Counted from the first letter of the stretch, positions 1-8,832 are shown. The stretch is 64,000 nucleotides of DNA from Vibrio litoralis DSM 17657 (GCF_000426765.1 NZ_KE384566.1:248001-312000); one strand, 5' to 3'. The notes: a model not told the origin generated them from the letters alone. Made by a program: numbers and translations.

Positions 1-719
1 ACTGTTTCCTCATGCAAACCAAGTCTAATGATAAGAGGCAGTGTTTCTGGTAAAGGGGTATTGCTTTCTTTAGCCGCAATGAACTGTGGCGCTAGAGTGA
101 AAAATAATGTCTCTAATCGTGTAACCAGAAGCTTTTCTTCTTCATCTGAGTACCCCTTAAACGGCGCTTTTTCTCCAGTAAACCCTCGGTGGTTTCTCGC
201 CCAATCGGAAATAGGCAAGCCGCACCATTCAAGGGCAATACGAAGAGATGAAAGCATTCCTGAAGCGGTAGATTCTTTAATCCCTAACTCATCACCATGA
301 TTGTATTCCCATAGGCGTTTTGAAGGGGTAAACATCTTGATACGATGCCTTAACTCGCCATCGTTGCCAGCAAGCTTCAAATAGCCGTTTTCCGTGAATG
401 GGTTAACATTTATTGCATCACAAAAAGCAAGGTAAGCGTGTAAGTTCTCGTAGTTTACTGTGACGGTGAGTGCTGAATTGCCATTGCTGACATATTGATT
501 AGCTTTTTTGCAAAAAGACCTGATAAATACGGCTCGACTGCTTATCTTTTCATTTTCTTTGCTCCCCCCTAAATGCAATAGGTGAGAAACATCGAACTGC
601 TGTACTTGGTTTTTATGAGATTGTTTATAAGGAATCTCAAAATTCAAAGGAGCAACATTTTGATTGTTTCGCACATGCTTGACGGCTGTGGACTGTTTTG
701 CGATTTTGCTTTTCGCCAT
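1..719 (-). CDS. Tyrosine-recombinase-like protein of a mobile element, N-terminal part (runs off left edge)
   Basis: Read on the minus strand, an open frame starts with ATG at 717-719 and has no stop before base 1, giving about 239 residues of an incomplete protein. Its start overlaps the stop of the upstream recombinase gene by one base (TAATG). A GGAGG ribosome binding site lies 9 bases before the ATG (729-733), so the two genes are translationally coupled. The visible part has a predicted helical region (about residues 85-170, including LHAYLAFCDAINVNPFTE) resembling the SAM-like core-binding domain of tyrosine recombinases. The catalytic half is off the window, so activity cannot be judged. 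Coupling to an intact recombinase suggests a second integrase or a recombinase-fold accessory protein. Family assignment is by resemblance and context only. Confidence 0.7.
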   Translation of the reverse strand, partial: MAKSKIAKQSTAVKHVRNNQNVAPLNFEIPYKQSHKNQVQQFDVSHLLHLGGSKENEKISSRAVFIRSFCKKANQYVSNGNSALTVTVNYENLHAYLAFCDAINVNPFTENGYLKLAGNDGELRHRIKMFTPSKRLWEYNHGDELGIKESTASGMLSSLRIALEWCGLPISDWARNHRGFTGEKAPFKGYSDEEEKLLVTRLETLFFTLAPQFIAAKESNTPLPETLPLIIRLGLHEET

Positions 720-2122
720 TACGACCAACCTCCGTTTATTTTGCGGTTTTTGGCTTTGGCCGTGTTGGTTTGGTCGTCTAGCTTATTCATGTATTGAATG
801 TACTTTTCGGTGGTCGATGTGCTGGCGTGTCCCATCAATTCCGCTAAGTCACCCATAAGGTAGTCATAGCTAACATTACGCTCTTTTGACTCTTCCCAAA
901 GCCAGTGAGTAGCAAAGGTGGAACGTAAATCATGAATTCGGTAATACCAAGAAGAGTCCACTTCCCGAATCTGCTTTCTAAGGTTTGAAAAGTGCGTTTC
1001 TAAAGTATTGGCGGAGTAAGGCGCACCTTTGTTGGAGAGAAATAGGTACGCAACGGTATCCATTTCGTTGCCTGCCTGAATAAGCTCATTACGCTTGTTT
1101 AGGTTTTTACGTTGCGTGTGACTTTCTTTGTGTATCTCTAGCTCTTCGTACAGTTCTATAGGGATTTCTACGGTACGTTCTTTACTGCCTTTAGTGTGAG
1201 TAATTTTGACTGGTATAGCATCTAAATCACTGTAGTTAGCGTTTCCGATGTCGTGAGCGGGGAAGTGAATAGCTTCATCTATTCTAAGTCCTGCTTCTGC
1301 ACATAGCTGAAAGATGAGTTTTGTCGTCTTTGGGAGTGACGTTATATGTTCATTAAATAAAGCTTTGTGCTCAGGATGCATGGGCTTGAGCTTTTTGTGA
1401 GCAGGAGTATTTTGTTTTTTAGGGAACATCCTCAGAATATTGGAAGTTTCATAAGTACGCTGAGAGCCAGATTTTGTGTGAGCTAGCATATCGTGTTGGT
1501 TTAACTTCTGATGCACTGTTTTTGTGGAGTAGTGCGTAACGATATTTTCATTGTTATTTTTGATGTAGCCGTTTTTTTGCATCCACTTATAGAATCCAAT
1601 TACCACGCCCATATAGGTGCGAGCGGTAGATAAACTAAAAGCCTCGCTGCCATTAGAGCCTTCAATATCATTGCAGTTCGCAAGCAGGAACTCAGCAAAT
1701 CGCCAAGGAGCGCCCTCTTCTTCGTACTTCGATAGGCTTTTATACGTTAGATATTCACATGGTATCTCATGACCATCTTCATCAACTTGAGAGTGGTGAG
1801 TCGAATCCAAATAACGAGTGAAAGCTAGCAAACCTTTTGTGATTGAACTTGTGTCTTTTACAGCCGCTTCACCACGTAATTTAGATACTAGATAAAGAGA
1901 CTGTGGATAAACTACTCTACCGTCAGGGGCAATGATGATATCGGTTTTCTTTATGCGTGACTTTAGGTTGGAAGGAGAGAGGTAGGGAGAGTGCGTCACT
2001 TCCCCTGATTCAGTATTGGTATTTGTAGCGATTCTTAGCTTTGCTAATGTATCGACTTCGACCGAAAGAAGTCGGTAGTCATCATAAACATCAGAACATT
2101 TTTCTTTGTACGTTTCTATCAC
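719..2122 (-). CDS. Site-specific tyrosine recombinase (integrase) of the mobile element
   Basis: The 467-residue protein has every catalytic residue of a phage-type integrase: Arg280 (GLRIDEA), a beta-hairpin Lys near 311-314, His397 and Arg400 in HDLR, His432 in LMGHAS, and the nucleophile Tyr441 in TTEKYIQY. The N-terminal 250 residues hold the core-binding domain and a long lead-in. Known role of the family: cutting and rejoining attachment sites to integrate and excise the element. It is the outermost gene of the element, starting about 90 bases from the junction with bcp, and reads into a second recombinase-like gene that begins at its stop codon. The layout recalls the three-recombinase operons of Vibrio integrative elements such as Tn6283; that likeness is from memory and unproven. 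Confidence 0.93.
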   Translation of the reverse strand: MIETYKEKCSDVYDDYRLLSVEVDTLAKLRIATNTNTESGEVTHSPYLSPSNLKSRIKKTDIIIAPDGRVVYPQSLYLVSKLRGEAAVKDTSSITKGLLAFTRYLDSTHHSQVDEDGHEIPCEYLTYKSLSKYEEEGAPWRFAEFLLANCNDIEGSNGSEAFSLSTARTYMGVVIGFYKWMQKNGYIKNNNENIVTHYSTKTVHQKLNQHDMLAHTKSGSQRTYETSNILRMFPKKQNTPAHKKLKPMHPEHKALFNEHITSLPKTTKLIFQLCAEAGLRIDEAIHFPAHDIGNANYSDLDAIPVKITHTKGSKERTVEIPIELYEELEIHKESHTQRKNLNKRNELIQAGNEMDTVAYLFLSNKGAPYSANTLETHFSNLRKQIREVDSSWYYRIHDLRSTFATHWLWEESKERNVSYDYLMGDLAELMGHASTSTTEKYIQYMNKLDDQTNTAKAKNRKINGGWS

Positions 2123-2213
2123 AAAACAATCCTCGATATGCTACCCACATATCAAAGGTAGATTTGTCATAAAAATATATCAAGGTTTTCTGTCATTCTT
2201 TTTTTCTAAGGGT
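2123..2213. other. Terminal region of the integrated element, up to the bcp junction
   Basis: This gene-free strip lies between the integrase start and the point where bcp coding sequence loses its family match, after the Phe codon at 2214-2216. It is AT-rich. It holds a perfect 6-bp inverted repeat, GATATG (2135-2140) and CATATC (2148-2153), and two near-identical motifs, ATATCAAAGG (2149-2158) and ATATCAAGG (2177-2185). These could be recombinase binding arms and the core of an attachment site. The exact edge is inferred from loss of Bcp similarity, so it is good to a few bases at best, and the other end of the element is not in the window. Confidence 0.5.
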
Positions 2214-2546
2214 AAACTTCTTCTCGCCCCACACGCCAAATTGTTCAGCGACAGCATGATCTTCATCAGAGAGTAGAGTGAAGTTCAAGTTATCTCGCTC
2301 GATAAACTTACCTAAGCGTTTTACTGGGTCAATACTGACGCCGAGTACGACCACATTTTTATCGACTAATTCTTGGTGAATATCGCGAAGGCCTTGGGCT
2401 TGAACCGTACAGCCAGGCGTCATTGCTTTTGGATAAAAATAAAATAAAACTTTTTTACCTTTAAAGTCACCTAAAGAAACGGTGTTGCCGTCTTGATCAA
2501 GTAAAGCGAAATTAGGTGCGGGAGTGCCTGCGGTTAATGTTTGCAT
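2193..2546 (-). pseudogene. bcp: bcp (thioredoxin-dependent peroxiredoxin), 3' end removed by element insertion
   Basis: Bcp reduces hydrogen and organic peroxides in the cytoplasm using thioredoxin. The remnant keeps the thioredoxin fold start and the peroxidatic Cys46 in the motif TPGCTVQ. As is common in Vibrio, the second Cys position is Gln (QAQGLRD). Similarity is strong up to residue 111 (FGVWGEKKF), then changes to six unrelated residues (TLRKKE) and a stop. Family members run to about 155 residues and continue with MGKxYDGIHRISFLI. About 40 residues are therefore lost, including the last strands and helix and a conserved Arg, and the protein is probably inactive. The cut coincides with the edge of the recombinase-bearing element. 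The 3' fragment should sit at the other end of the element, off window. Confidence 0.88.
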
Positions 2547-2594
2547 GAATCTTCCTTTTATTTGCGATGTTTCTTTTTCGAATTTACTAAATGA

Positions 2595-3143
2595 TTAGTC
2601 CATTTTTGCTTGTATTTGCATATTACCACTGACAGAAAGTGTCTGACATAATCGCTCAAATGCTTGTTTTAGTTGCTGAGTATTCATATCAAGCTCGGTT
2701 AAGCCTGAAATGAATATATGGAACTGATCAACCTGCCCAGCTTGTTGAGATGTTGCGGCTTTTTGAGTTTGAGCGCTTAATTCAGAAATATTGATCTGAT
2801 GGTTGGAAAAAAATTGAGTAAATGCTTCGGTTAAGCCTACTCGGTCGTCCGATTCAATGGTGCATTCAACTTTGTAAGTATATTGTGGCGCTTGGTGAGG
2901 AGCCGTACGTTTCATTACCACCATGAGGTCGTGCTCTGCGCTCATTGATGGCAATAAGGTTTCGATGCGAGTAATGGCATTGGTTTCACCTGAGATTAAC
3001 ATAATTAAGGTGAATTCTTTGCCGAATAAAGCGATACGACTGTCGACAATGTTTCCGCCGGAATGCGTCACGACTTGGGTTAGGCGGTTGCAAATTCCAG
3101 GCCTGTCGGAACCGACAGCGGTAATGACTAAGTGGTGAATCAT
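2595..3143 (-). CDS. gcvR: Glycine cleavage system transcriptional repressor GcvR
   Basis: This is a 182-residue protein of two ACT domains. The first begins at HHLVITAVGSDRPGICN and the second near YTYKVECTIESDDRVGLTEAF. GcvR is known to bind glycine and antagonise the activator GcvA to control the gcvTHP genes. I chose the ATG at 3141-3143 because the family starts MIHHLVIT; an upstream in-frame TTG (3158) would add five residues without family support. It lies 48 bases downstream of the bcp remnant on the same strand and is divergent from dapA, as in other vibrios and enterics. Length and both domains are normal. Confidence 0.92.
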   Translation of the reverse strand: MIHHLVITAVGSDRPGICNRLTQVVTHSGGNIVDSRIALFGKEFTLIMLISGETNAITRIETLLPSMSAEHDLMVVMKRTAPHQAPQYTYKVECTIESDDRVGLTEAFTQFFSNHQINISELSAQTQKAATSQQAGQVDQFHIFISGLTELDMNTQQLKQAFERLCQTLSVSGNMQIQAKMD

Positions 3144-3326
3144 AATCTCAGCGTCCAAATTGACTTAATGGGATTATCTTATCATAGATAAAAACGAGAG
3201 CTTTATATAAAGAAATGAAACCAATGTCATTATTTCGTTGTAAATGTTGATAAAGGTAGAGTGACCTCTTGTCTTTGTTTAGCGTGTTAAAGTAACATGC
3301 TAAAAGAATTTTATAAGGAGAGAAGC

Positions 3327-4205
3327 ATGTTCTCAGGAAGCATAGTTGCACTAGTTACGCCTTTTAATCATCTCGATGAAGTCGATTATGATAGCCTTAA
3401 AAATCTAGTGGAATATCATATTAAATCAGGTTCAAGCGGCATTGTTGCGGTTGGAACCACAGGTGAATCTGCCACTTTAACCGTTGAAGAACATGTTAAA
3501 GTCGTGAATAAGACGGTGGAGTTTGCGGCTGGACGAATTCCTATTATTGCAGGTACTGGTGCTAATGCGACTCATGAAGCGGTGACGTTTAGCCGTTTGC
3601 TCAATGACTCAGGTGTTGCAGGCTGTTTGAGTGTCACGCCGTACTACAATAAGCCGACTCAAGAAGGTTTATACCAACATTACAAAGCGATTGCTGAAGT
3701 CAGTGAAGTACCAGTGATTCTTTATAATGTACCGGGTCGTACTGCAGTGGATTTATTACCTGAAACTGTTGGCCGTTTATCTCAGGTCGATAATATTGTC
3801 GGAATTAAAGATGCTACAGGTGATTTGTCTCGAGTAGATAAATTCCGTGAACTTTGTGGTGATGAATTCGTCTTACTAAGTGGCGATGATGCGACTGGCT
3901 TAGATTTTGTTAAGCGCGGTGGTAATGGTGTGATTTCAGTGACTAATAACATCGCCGCTGCAGAAATGGCGCAAATGTTTAAATTAGCAGCGGAAGGGCA
4001 ACTTGATGCGGCTGATGAAATCAATCAGAAGCTGATGCCATTACATAAAAATTTATTTATTGAATCTAGTCCTATTCCAGTGAAATGGGCTGCTCATAAG
4101 CTTGGTTTGATCTCTGAAGGTTTCTTGCGTTTACCATTAACCGAGTTAACGGAATCTGGCCAAGCGATTGTGGCTCAAGCGCTTAAAGATGCTGGTATTC
4201 AATAA
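3327..4205 (+). CDS. dapA: 4-hydroxy-tetrahydrodipicolinate synthase DapA
   Basis: DapA condenses pyruvate with aspartate semialdehyde in the first committed step of lysine and meso-diaminopimelate synthesis. Counting from ATG 3327, the 292-residue protein shows the GTTGES loop (residues 43-48), Tyr133 in ILYNVPGR, Arg138, and the Schiff-base Lys161 in VGIKDATGD, matching E. coli numbering. The ATG is preceded by AAGGAGAG at a good distance; an upstream ATG (3297) would add ten residues with no family support. bamC follows 48 bases later, the usual dapA-bamC pair. gcvR is divergent. Confidence 0.97.
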   Translation: MFSGSIVALVTPFNHLDEVDYDSLKNLVEYHIKSGSSGIVAVGTTGESATLTVEEHVKVVNKTVEFAAGRIPIIAGTGANATHEAVTFSRLLNDSGVAGCLSVTPYYNKPTQEGLYQHYKAIAEVSEVPVILYNVPGRTAVDLLPETVGRLSQVDNIVGIKDATGDLSRVDKFRELCGDEFVLLSGDDATGLDFVKRGGNGVISVTNNIAAAEMAQMFKLAAEGQLDAADEINQKLMPLHKNLFIESSPIPVKWAAHKLGLISEGFLRLPLTELTESGQAIVAQALKDAGIQ

Positions 4206-4253
4206 AAATGGGTTTCAAGCTCGCTTAAGCCTATTTTCAGGAGTTGTATAGAA

Positions 4254-5282
4254 ATGAAATTCTCTCACCAGTTAGTGATTAGCTCACTAGCGGTATTGGT
4301 ATTGTCAGCGTGTGCTGGGGATCCGGAACAGCGTCGACAAGCGAAAGATGATTTTGAGTATTTAGAAACGTCTTTGGATCAAGAGTGGGTAACCCTTCCT
4401 GATGCTCAGCCTCAGTTTTATCCTCAATACAATATTCCTCAAGGTGAGTACAAAGGGAAACTCGGCCCTGACGTTGATATTCGTGCCCCGCAACAGGTTT
4501 TAGAGTTAATCCCGGGCGCTCGTGTTGAAAAGCAAGACAGTGAAGTGACGGTTTGGTTAATTAGCCAAGAAGAGCTCAATAAAGTCTGGGATATGCTTCA
4601 CCGTATGGTGGATGAAAAAGGTATCGGGCTTCGAACTGATACTCCAACCTCATTAGAAACAGATTGGGTTAATTTAAGCGCAGAAGATGAGTCGTACCCA
4701 ATTGCGGGTCGTTATAAAGTCGATCGTTTAGCAACTGCGGGCCGTTATGGTTTCCATGTGACACTCGTTGAGTGGAAAGAAGACAATGACACGATTGAGT
4801 TAACGCCTGAAATTGAAGACCGTTATTCGAGCGTAATGGTGAACTACATTACCACTCAATACGATAAACAAGTGACGGAAGAAGCGAGAATTCGAGCACT
4901 AGAGTTGATTAATAAAGTACCGGTGACGATGGGTAAAGATAGAAGTGGTTTACCAGTGATCATTGCTCGTGCACCTTACGATTTAGTGTGGAGCAAGCTT
5001 GAAACGGTTCTGCCGCAAATTGGCTTTAACATTACCGATAAAAATCGCTCGCAAGGCACGATTGATACGGATTATAAAGATCCAGATGAAGAAGTATGGC
5101 AGAGCCTAGGTGTTAAACCGTTGTCATTAAGCGATAAGAAATACGGCTTATTAGTTGGTGACTTAGACAATCGTACTTCTATTAATGTGACTGATGCCGA
5201 TGGCAAACCTATTGCACAAGAAGATCTACAAACTTTGATTCCGGTACTTCAAGCAATGTTTGATACCAGCGATAAATCTTAG
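4254..5282 (+). CDS. bamC: Outer membrane protein assembly lipoprotein BamC
   Basis: BamC is a lipoprotein subunit of the BAM complex that folds beta-barrel proteins into the outer membrane. The 342-residue product has a lipoprotein signal peptide ending in the lipobox LSAC (Cys at about 19). An unstructured lid region follows, rich in Pro and Gln (residues 35-70), then two helix-grip domains (about 95-210 and 215-335). It follows dapA closely, the classic dapA-bamC (nlpB) arrangement, and is closed by a strong bidirectional terminator. Length is normal. Confidence 0.95.
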   Translation: MKFSHQLVISSLAVLVLSACAGDPEQRRQAKDDFEYLETSLDQEWVTLPDAQPQFYPQYNIPQGEYKGKLGPDVDIRAPQQVLELIPGARVEKQDSEVTVWLISQEELNKVWDMLHRMVDEKGIGLRTDTPTSLETDWVNLSAEDESYPIAGRYKVDRLATAGRYGFHVTLVEWKEDNDTIELTPEIEDRYSSVMVNYITTQYDKQVTEEARIRALELINKVPVTMGKDRSGLPVIIARAPYDLVWSKLETVLPQIGFNITDKNRSQGTIDTDYKDPDEEVWQSLGVKPLSLSDKKYGLLVGDLDNRTSINVTDADGKPIAQEDLQTLIPVLQAMFDTSDKS

Positions 5283-5310
5283 TTGTTAAACTGCATGACA
5301 CTTAAGCAAT

Positions 5311-5343
5311 AAAAAACACCGCCGAAATTGGGCGGTGTTTTTT
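5311..5343. terminator. Bidirectional rho-independent terminator between bamC and the DUF2897 gene
   Basis: The stem AAAACACCGCC / GGCGGTGTTTT with a 7-base loop is flanked by an A-run on the left and a T-run on the right. It can end both the dapA-bamC transcript and the converging DUF2897 transcript. Confidence 0.85.
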
Positions 5344-5364
5344 ATATTTATGCTTGGGTATATA

Positions 5365-5394
5365 ATACCAATCGTATTAATTACTGCTTGGTAT
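5365..5394. repeat. Short palindromic interspersed repeat (ATACCAA family), copy 1
   Basis: A 30-base element has ends ATACCAA and TTGGTAT and an AT-rich middle. A second copy with the same core (ATACCAATCG..TTAATTA type) is at 14350-14380. This copy overlaps the stop codon of the DUF2897 gene, so its right half encodes that protein's last residues (DDTKQ). Confidence 0.6.
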
Positions 5395-5608
5395 CATCTG
5401 AATCCGCCTTCCTTTTCTGACCTGCTTTGTCTTGCTGATCTTTTTCTTTATAGATATCGATTAGTTTGTCTAGATCTGATTTTGCTCTTGGGTTTTTACG
5501 CACTAAATGTGATTGCCCCAAATACTTCATTGACGCTAAATTACCGATCACAAATACAATGATGATAATACTAATTACCCAAGGGTTGAATAGTAAGTCT
5601 AAATCCAT
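5381..5608 (-). CDS. DUF2897 family small membrane protein
   Basis: The 75-residue protein has one N-terminal membrane segment (about residues 8-27, NPWVISIIIIVFVIGNLASM), then a strongly charged tail full of Lys and Asp. It resembles the DUF2897 family of vibrios and related bacteria, whose function is unknown. It is the last gene of a four-gene minus-strand run (arsC-like, dapE, M15 peptidase, this gene) and starts 26 bases after the peptidase stop. Its 3' end coincides with a palindromic repeat. Confidence 0.8.
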   Translation of the reverse strand: MDLDLLFNPWVISIIIIVFVIGNLASMKYLGQSHLVRKNPRAKSDLDKLIDIYKEKDQQDKAGQKRKADSDDTKQ

Positions 5609-5634
5609 AGGTCCTTCTTAGTTACGCTTAATAT

Positions 5635-6321
5635 TCACGCCACACTAATATTACTTATATAACGATTATATAAGCTTTCAGCATACTGAGATATTGATTC
5701 AACCCCAAAAAAGGGATGCTTGTTCCAGGTCTGTAGCAGTTTATCTATGGATAGTTGCTCTAGCATATCTCGTCCGGTATCAATATGGCTAATATGCCAA
5801 GGCTCTATTGCAACACCACCGAGGTCATGTTGGTAGGGGCGATAGAAACCAAACTTAGGCATAGCTTCCGTTAGCCAGAGATTAAATTCTGCCTGATGGC
5901 CAGTGTGGTATTCCCAAGGCTCTAATTGTAGTTGAGTGTCTTGAGGTAACAGATTGCGTGCATAAACATCTAACTCACAACCCCAGTGATGGCGGCTGGC
6001 ACCTGGTAAAGCTGACCAACGCATGATAGCGTGAATTTTTTCTAGGTCGCTTAACGTTGAACTATCGAGAGGTTGGCTGTCACTATCCAATATTGGTCTT
6101 TCACCACTGAATTTTGCATTCCAGATCATGGCTTGTCGGTGATAATCACGAAAGCTGCTGGCGATAGAAAATTCAAACCCATTCACCTGAGCATCACGAA
6201 TTAATTCGCTCAGTGGTGCTTTAACATCACGATGAATCAAAAACTCTTTTTCTCCTACTAATAGAGTAGTGAGATGAGTCTGAGATAATCCGGTCAGTTG
6301 CTCAAGTGAATATTGGGTCAT
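5635..6321 (-). CDS. M15 family D-alanyl-D-alanine carboxypeptidase-like metallopeptidase
   Basis: The 228-residue protein carries the zinc site of VanY/DacB-type M15 peptidases: Ser109-Arg-His111 ... Gly114 ... Asp118 (SRHHWGCELDVY), then Glu173-Pro-Trp-His176 (IEPWHISH). The family trims the terminal D-Ala from peptidoglycan stem peptides. I see no convincing signal peptide, which leaves its cellular location open. It starts 51 bases after dapE, and dapE makes the diaminopimelate used in the same cell-wall peptides. This link is suggestive only. Confidence 0.85.
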   Translation of the reverse strand: MTQYSLEQLTGLSQTHLTTLLVGEKEFLIHRDVKAPLSELIRDAQVNGFEFSIASSFRDYHRQAMIWNAKFSGERPILDSDSQPLDSSTLSDLEKIHAIMRWSALPGASRHHWGCELDVYARNLLPQDTQLQLEPWEYHTGHQAEFNLWLTEAMPKFGFYRPYQHDLGGVAIEPWHISHIDTGRDMLEQLSIDKLLQTWNKHPFFGVESISQYAESLYNRYISNISVA

Positions 6322-6372
6322 GTGCTGCTATTCCTATTGAAAGTGTCTTATGAGGCTATTTTCCTATAAGAC

Positions 6373-7512
6373 CTACTTTTTTGTTAGACAGTTTTCTAAT
6401 GTCTTTTGATACATATCCGTCAATTTCTCTAAGTCAGAAATTTTCACGCATTCGTTCACTTTATGAATGGTGGCATTCACTGGCCCAAGCTCGACTACCT
6501 GACTACCCATTTGTGCAATGAATCGTCCATCGGAAGTGCCACCTGTGGTAAGTAACTGTGCTGGTTGATGATTTACCGCTTTTACTGCCTCTACTACCGC
6601 ATTAATTAATGGACCTTGATCGGTTAAGAAAGGATGACCGCTGAGAGTCCATTTTAGCTCATAGTCTAAGCCATGAGCATCGAGTACTGAATGGACGCGA
6701 CGTTTAATCTCAACATCGGTGAGTTCAGTGCTAAAGCGGAAGTTGAATTGGACATGAAATTCGCCCGGGATAACATTTGAAGCGCCAGTACCGGATGATA
6801 AATTCGGAATTTGAAAGCTGGTCGGCGGGAAATAGTCGTTGCCATTGTCCCAAGTGGTCGCGGCTAATTCCGCCAATGCTGGTAGTGCTTGATGAACAGG
6901 GTTATTCGCAAGGTGAGGATAAGCAACGTGCCCTTGAGTGCCTTTTACAGTTAGGTCACCCGTAATCGAGCCGCGGCGGCCATTTTTGATGACATCGCCT
7001 ACTTGATTAGTGCTTGATGGCTCACCCACAATACACATGTCGATAACTTCATCACGTGCCATTAAGGTATCAACTACACGGGTAGTACCGTTAATGAATG
7101 GGCCTTCTTCATCGGAGGTAATCAAAAAAGCAATTGAGCCTTTATGATCAGGATGCTCGGCAATAAAACGTTCTACAGCAACGACCATACAAGCGAGTGA
7201 GCCTTTCATATCCGCAGCGCCACGAGCATGTAAATAGCCATCAATAATCGTCGGTTCAAACGGTGGAGTATGCCATTGTTCTAATGGGCCGGAAGGAACT
7301 ACATCGGTGTGTCCTGCAAAAGCAAATAGTGGTGCGCTAGAGCCGCGGCGAGCCCAAAAGTTGGTGGTATCTTCAAATACCATGACTTCAATTTCAAATC
7401 CAAGTGCTTTTAAGCGTTCAATCATTAAATCTTGGCAACCGGCATCTTCTGGAGTAACCGATTGGCGCTGTAACAAATCTTGCGCAAGAGCAAGTACGGG
7501 ACTGTCTGACAT
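6373..7512 (-). CDS. dapE: Succinyl-diaminopimelate desuccinylase DapE
   Basis: DapE removes succinate from N-succinyl-LL-diaminopimelate in the lysine/diaminopimelate pathway and uses two zinc ions. The 379-residue protein shows His68 (FAGHTDVV), bridging Asp101 (ARGAADMKG), the base Glu135 with Glu136 (TSDEEGPF) and the late [10 protein letters not shown] motif. Length is typical. It starts 13 bases after the arsC-like gene stop, the same pair found in E. coli (yffB-dapE). With dapA at 3.3 kb, two steps of the pathway lie close together but in separate transcripts. Confidence 0.97.
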   Translation of the reverse strand: MSDSPVLALAQDLLQRQSVTPEDAGCQDLMIERLKALGFEIEVMVFEDTTNFWARRGSSAPLFAFAGHTDVVPSGPLEQWHTPPFEPTIIDGYLHARGAADMKGSLACMVVAVERFIAEHPDHKGSIAFLITSDEEGPFINGTTRVVDTLMARDEVIDMCIVGEPSSTNQVGDVIKNGRRGSITGDLTVKGTQGHVAYPHLANNPVHQALPALAELAATTWDNGNDYFPPTSFQIPNLSSGTGASNVIPGEFHVQFNFRFSTELTDVEIKRRVHSVLDAHGLDYELKWTLSGHPFLTDQGPLINAVVEAVKAVNHQPAQLLTTGGTSDGRFIAQMGSQVVELGPVNATIHKVNECVKISDLEKLTDMYQKTLENCLTKK

Positions 7513-7525
7513 CCTTGTGATTTCC

Positions 7526-7870
7526 TTACTTTAATTGAGCTTCATAATCAGCAGCTTTAAATCCGATAATGGCTGTTGATTCAGTTAATAAGATAGGGCG
7601 TTTAATCATCGCTGGGTTTTCGATTAGTAACGAGATAGCACTATCTTGATTTAAGGTGTTTTTTTGTTCGTCGGATAACTGGCGGTAGGTAGTACCGCGT
7701 TTATTGACCACGCTCTCCCAACCAAACTTTTGGAAAAATAGGGTAATTAATTCAGCATCAATTCCTGATTTTCGGTAGTCATGAAAATGATATTCGATGC
7801 CTTCGGCTTCTAACCATCTCTTGGCTTTTTTTATCGTGTCACAGTTTGGGATGCCATACATGGTAATCAT
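7526..7870 (-). CDS. ArsC/Spx-family reductase-like protein (YffB type)
   Basis: The 114-residue protein has a thioredoxin-like fold of the ArsC family, beginning [18 protein letters not shown] with one Cys in the active-site loop and later [17 protein letters not shown]. coli YffB is the close relative; it sits before dapE and its physiological substrate is uncertain. True arsenate reduction is not implied. First gene of the dapE operon. Confidence 0.88.
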   Translation of the reverse strand: MITMYGIPNCDTIKKAKRWLEAEGIEYHFHDYRKSGIDAELITLFFQKFGWESVVNKRGTTYRQLSDEQKNTLNQDSAISLLIENPAMIKRPILLTESTAIIGFKAADYEAQLK

Positions 7871-8080
7871 TTTTTATTATCCTTATTCGCTTAATCTTTA
7901 TTTAACGAATCGTACACAATTCAGCGTGTTAATGCACTTGTTTCCATGACGTACAAATATGCATCGAATAATTTGCATAGCATCTGATTGATCCTACGCA
8001 AAATGGCTTTGTGCATTTACGGTGATAATAGGCCCAATTATTTTAATTGATCGAGTCGGTCATTTTTTGAGGATATCACT

Positions 8081-8368
8081 GTGGAGCTTAGCCCGGTATT
8101 TGCAAGACGCCTTTATATCGCCTTGCTGATTAAAGATTTGGAACGCCCAAATGTACCTAAATTAATGGAATTAACAGGCTGGCCTAGAAGAACCATTCAA
8201 GATGTTCTGAAGGCCTTACCTGCAATTGGTATTCATTTATCCTTTGTACAGGATGGTCGTCGTCATAATGATGGGTATTATACGGTGAATAACTGGGGAC
8301 CTTTCGATGTAAGGGTACTTAAGCTTTGGCAAGCGGATATTGCCCAGTTTCTTGGATTAGTGAAATAA
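8081..8368 (+). CDS. Small winged helix-turn-helix protein
   Basis: The frame starts at GTG 8081 with a GAGG motif about 8 bases upstream. It encodes 95 residues with a helix-turn-helix in the middle (PKLMELTGWPRRTIQDVLKAL, about residues 26-46) followed by a wing-like segment. This looks like a small DNA-binding protein known from vibrios only as a winged-HTH protein. No ligand domain is present and its target is unknown. It faces the DUF2956 gene tail to tail with an 8-base gap. Confidence 0.75.
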   Translation: MELSPVFARRLYIALLIKDLERPNVPKLMELTGWPRRTIQDVLKALPAIGIHLSFVQDGRRHNDGYYTVNNWGPFDVRVLKLWQADIAQFLGLVK

Positions 8369-8376
8369 TATTACTG

Positions 8377-8718
8377 CTATTGTTGCAACAATAAATAAGT
8401 GGCAAACCCAACCCAACTGAGAACCAATAATGCCCATGGTAACATTGGCTGGTTAGATGGTTTGGTATCGCTAACTGGTGATTCTACGTTTGATTCCGTC
8501 TGAGGTTGATGGCTATTTCTTGACTGCTTTTTACGTAATTTGTCTGCTTCTCTTAACTTTTCTTTGTGTTGTTTTTTATACAACGTGATGCCTTTTTCTA
8601 TACCTTGCGCAATCAGTTTGGTTTGTTCTTTGGTTTGCCCCGGCTTTTGAGTTGATTTAGCTACGGAGAATGCTTCTTGCTGAGTTTCTGGCGAAATGCT
8701 TTTTTTGTTTGGTTTCAT
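8377..8718 (-). CDS. DUF2956 family protein
   Basis: The 113-residue protein is highly basic and Gln-rich, with a probable coiled-coil stretch (about residues 45-70, LYKKQHKEKLREADKLRKKQ). A single C-terminal membrane segment follows (about 93-111, MLPWALLVLSWVGFATYLLL), a tail-anchored layout. It matches my memory of DUF2956 in Vibrio and Shewanella. Function is unknown. Confidence 0.8.
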   Translation of the reverse strand: MKPNKKSISPETQQEAFSVAKSTQKPGQTKEQTKLIAQGIEKGITLYKKQHKEKLREADKLRKKQSRNSHQPQTESNVESPVSDTKPSNQPMLPWALLVLSWVGFATYLLLQQ

Positions 8719-8747
8719 TTTTATCTATTCATTATTTGTTAAAGTAG

Positions 8748-8832
8748 TATACCCTTCGTACTTGAAGCTGCAGCTTTGTTGACGGCGTTCATTCACTTGT
8801 CGCCTCACTGTAATCCAATTACTTTGGGTATA
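8748..8832. repeat. Vibrio-type intergenic repeat with TATACCC ends (short form)
   Basis: An 85-base AT/GC-mixed element begins TATACCCTTCGTACTTGAAG and ends CCAATTACTTTGGGTATA. The ends are imperfect inverted repeats sharing TATACCC. It lies between the DUF2956 and DUF2919 genes. The same end motif bounds the 267-base element at 22768-23034. Confidence 0.6.

Noticed and set aside
28-300. Open plus-strand frame at the left end
   Set aside because: It lies antisense to a longer minus-strand frame that continues off the window, has a coupled start with a strong ribosome binding site, and follows an integrase gene. The plus frame has no recognisable features.
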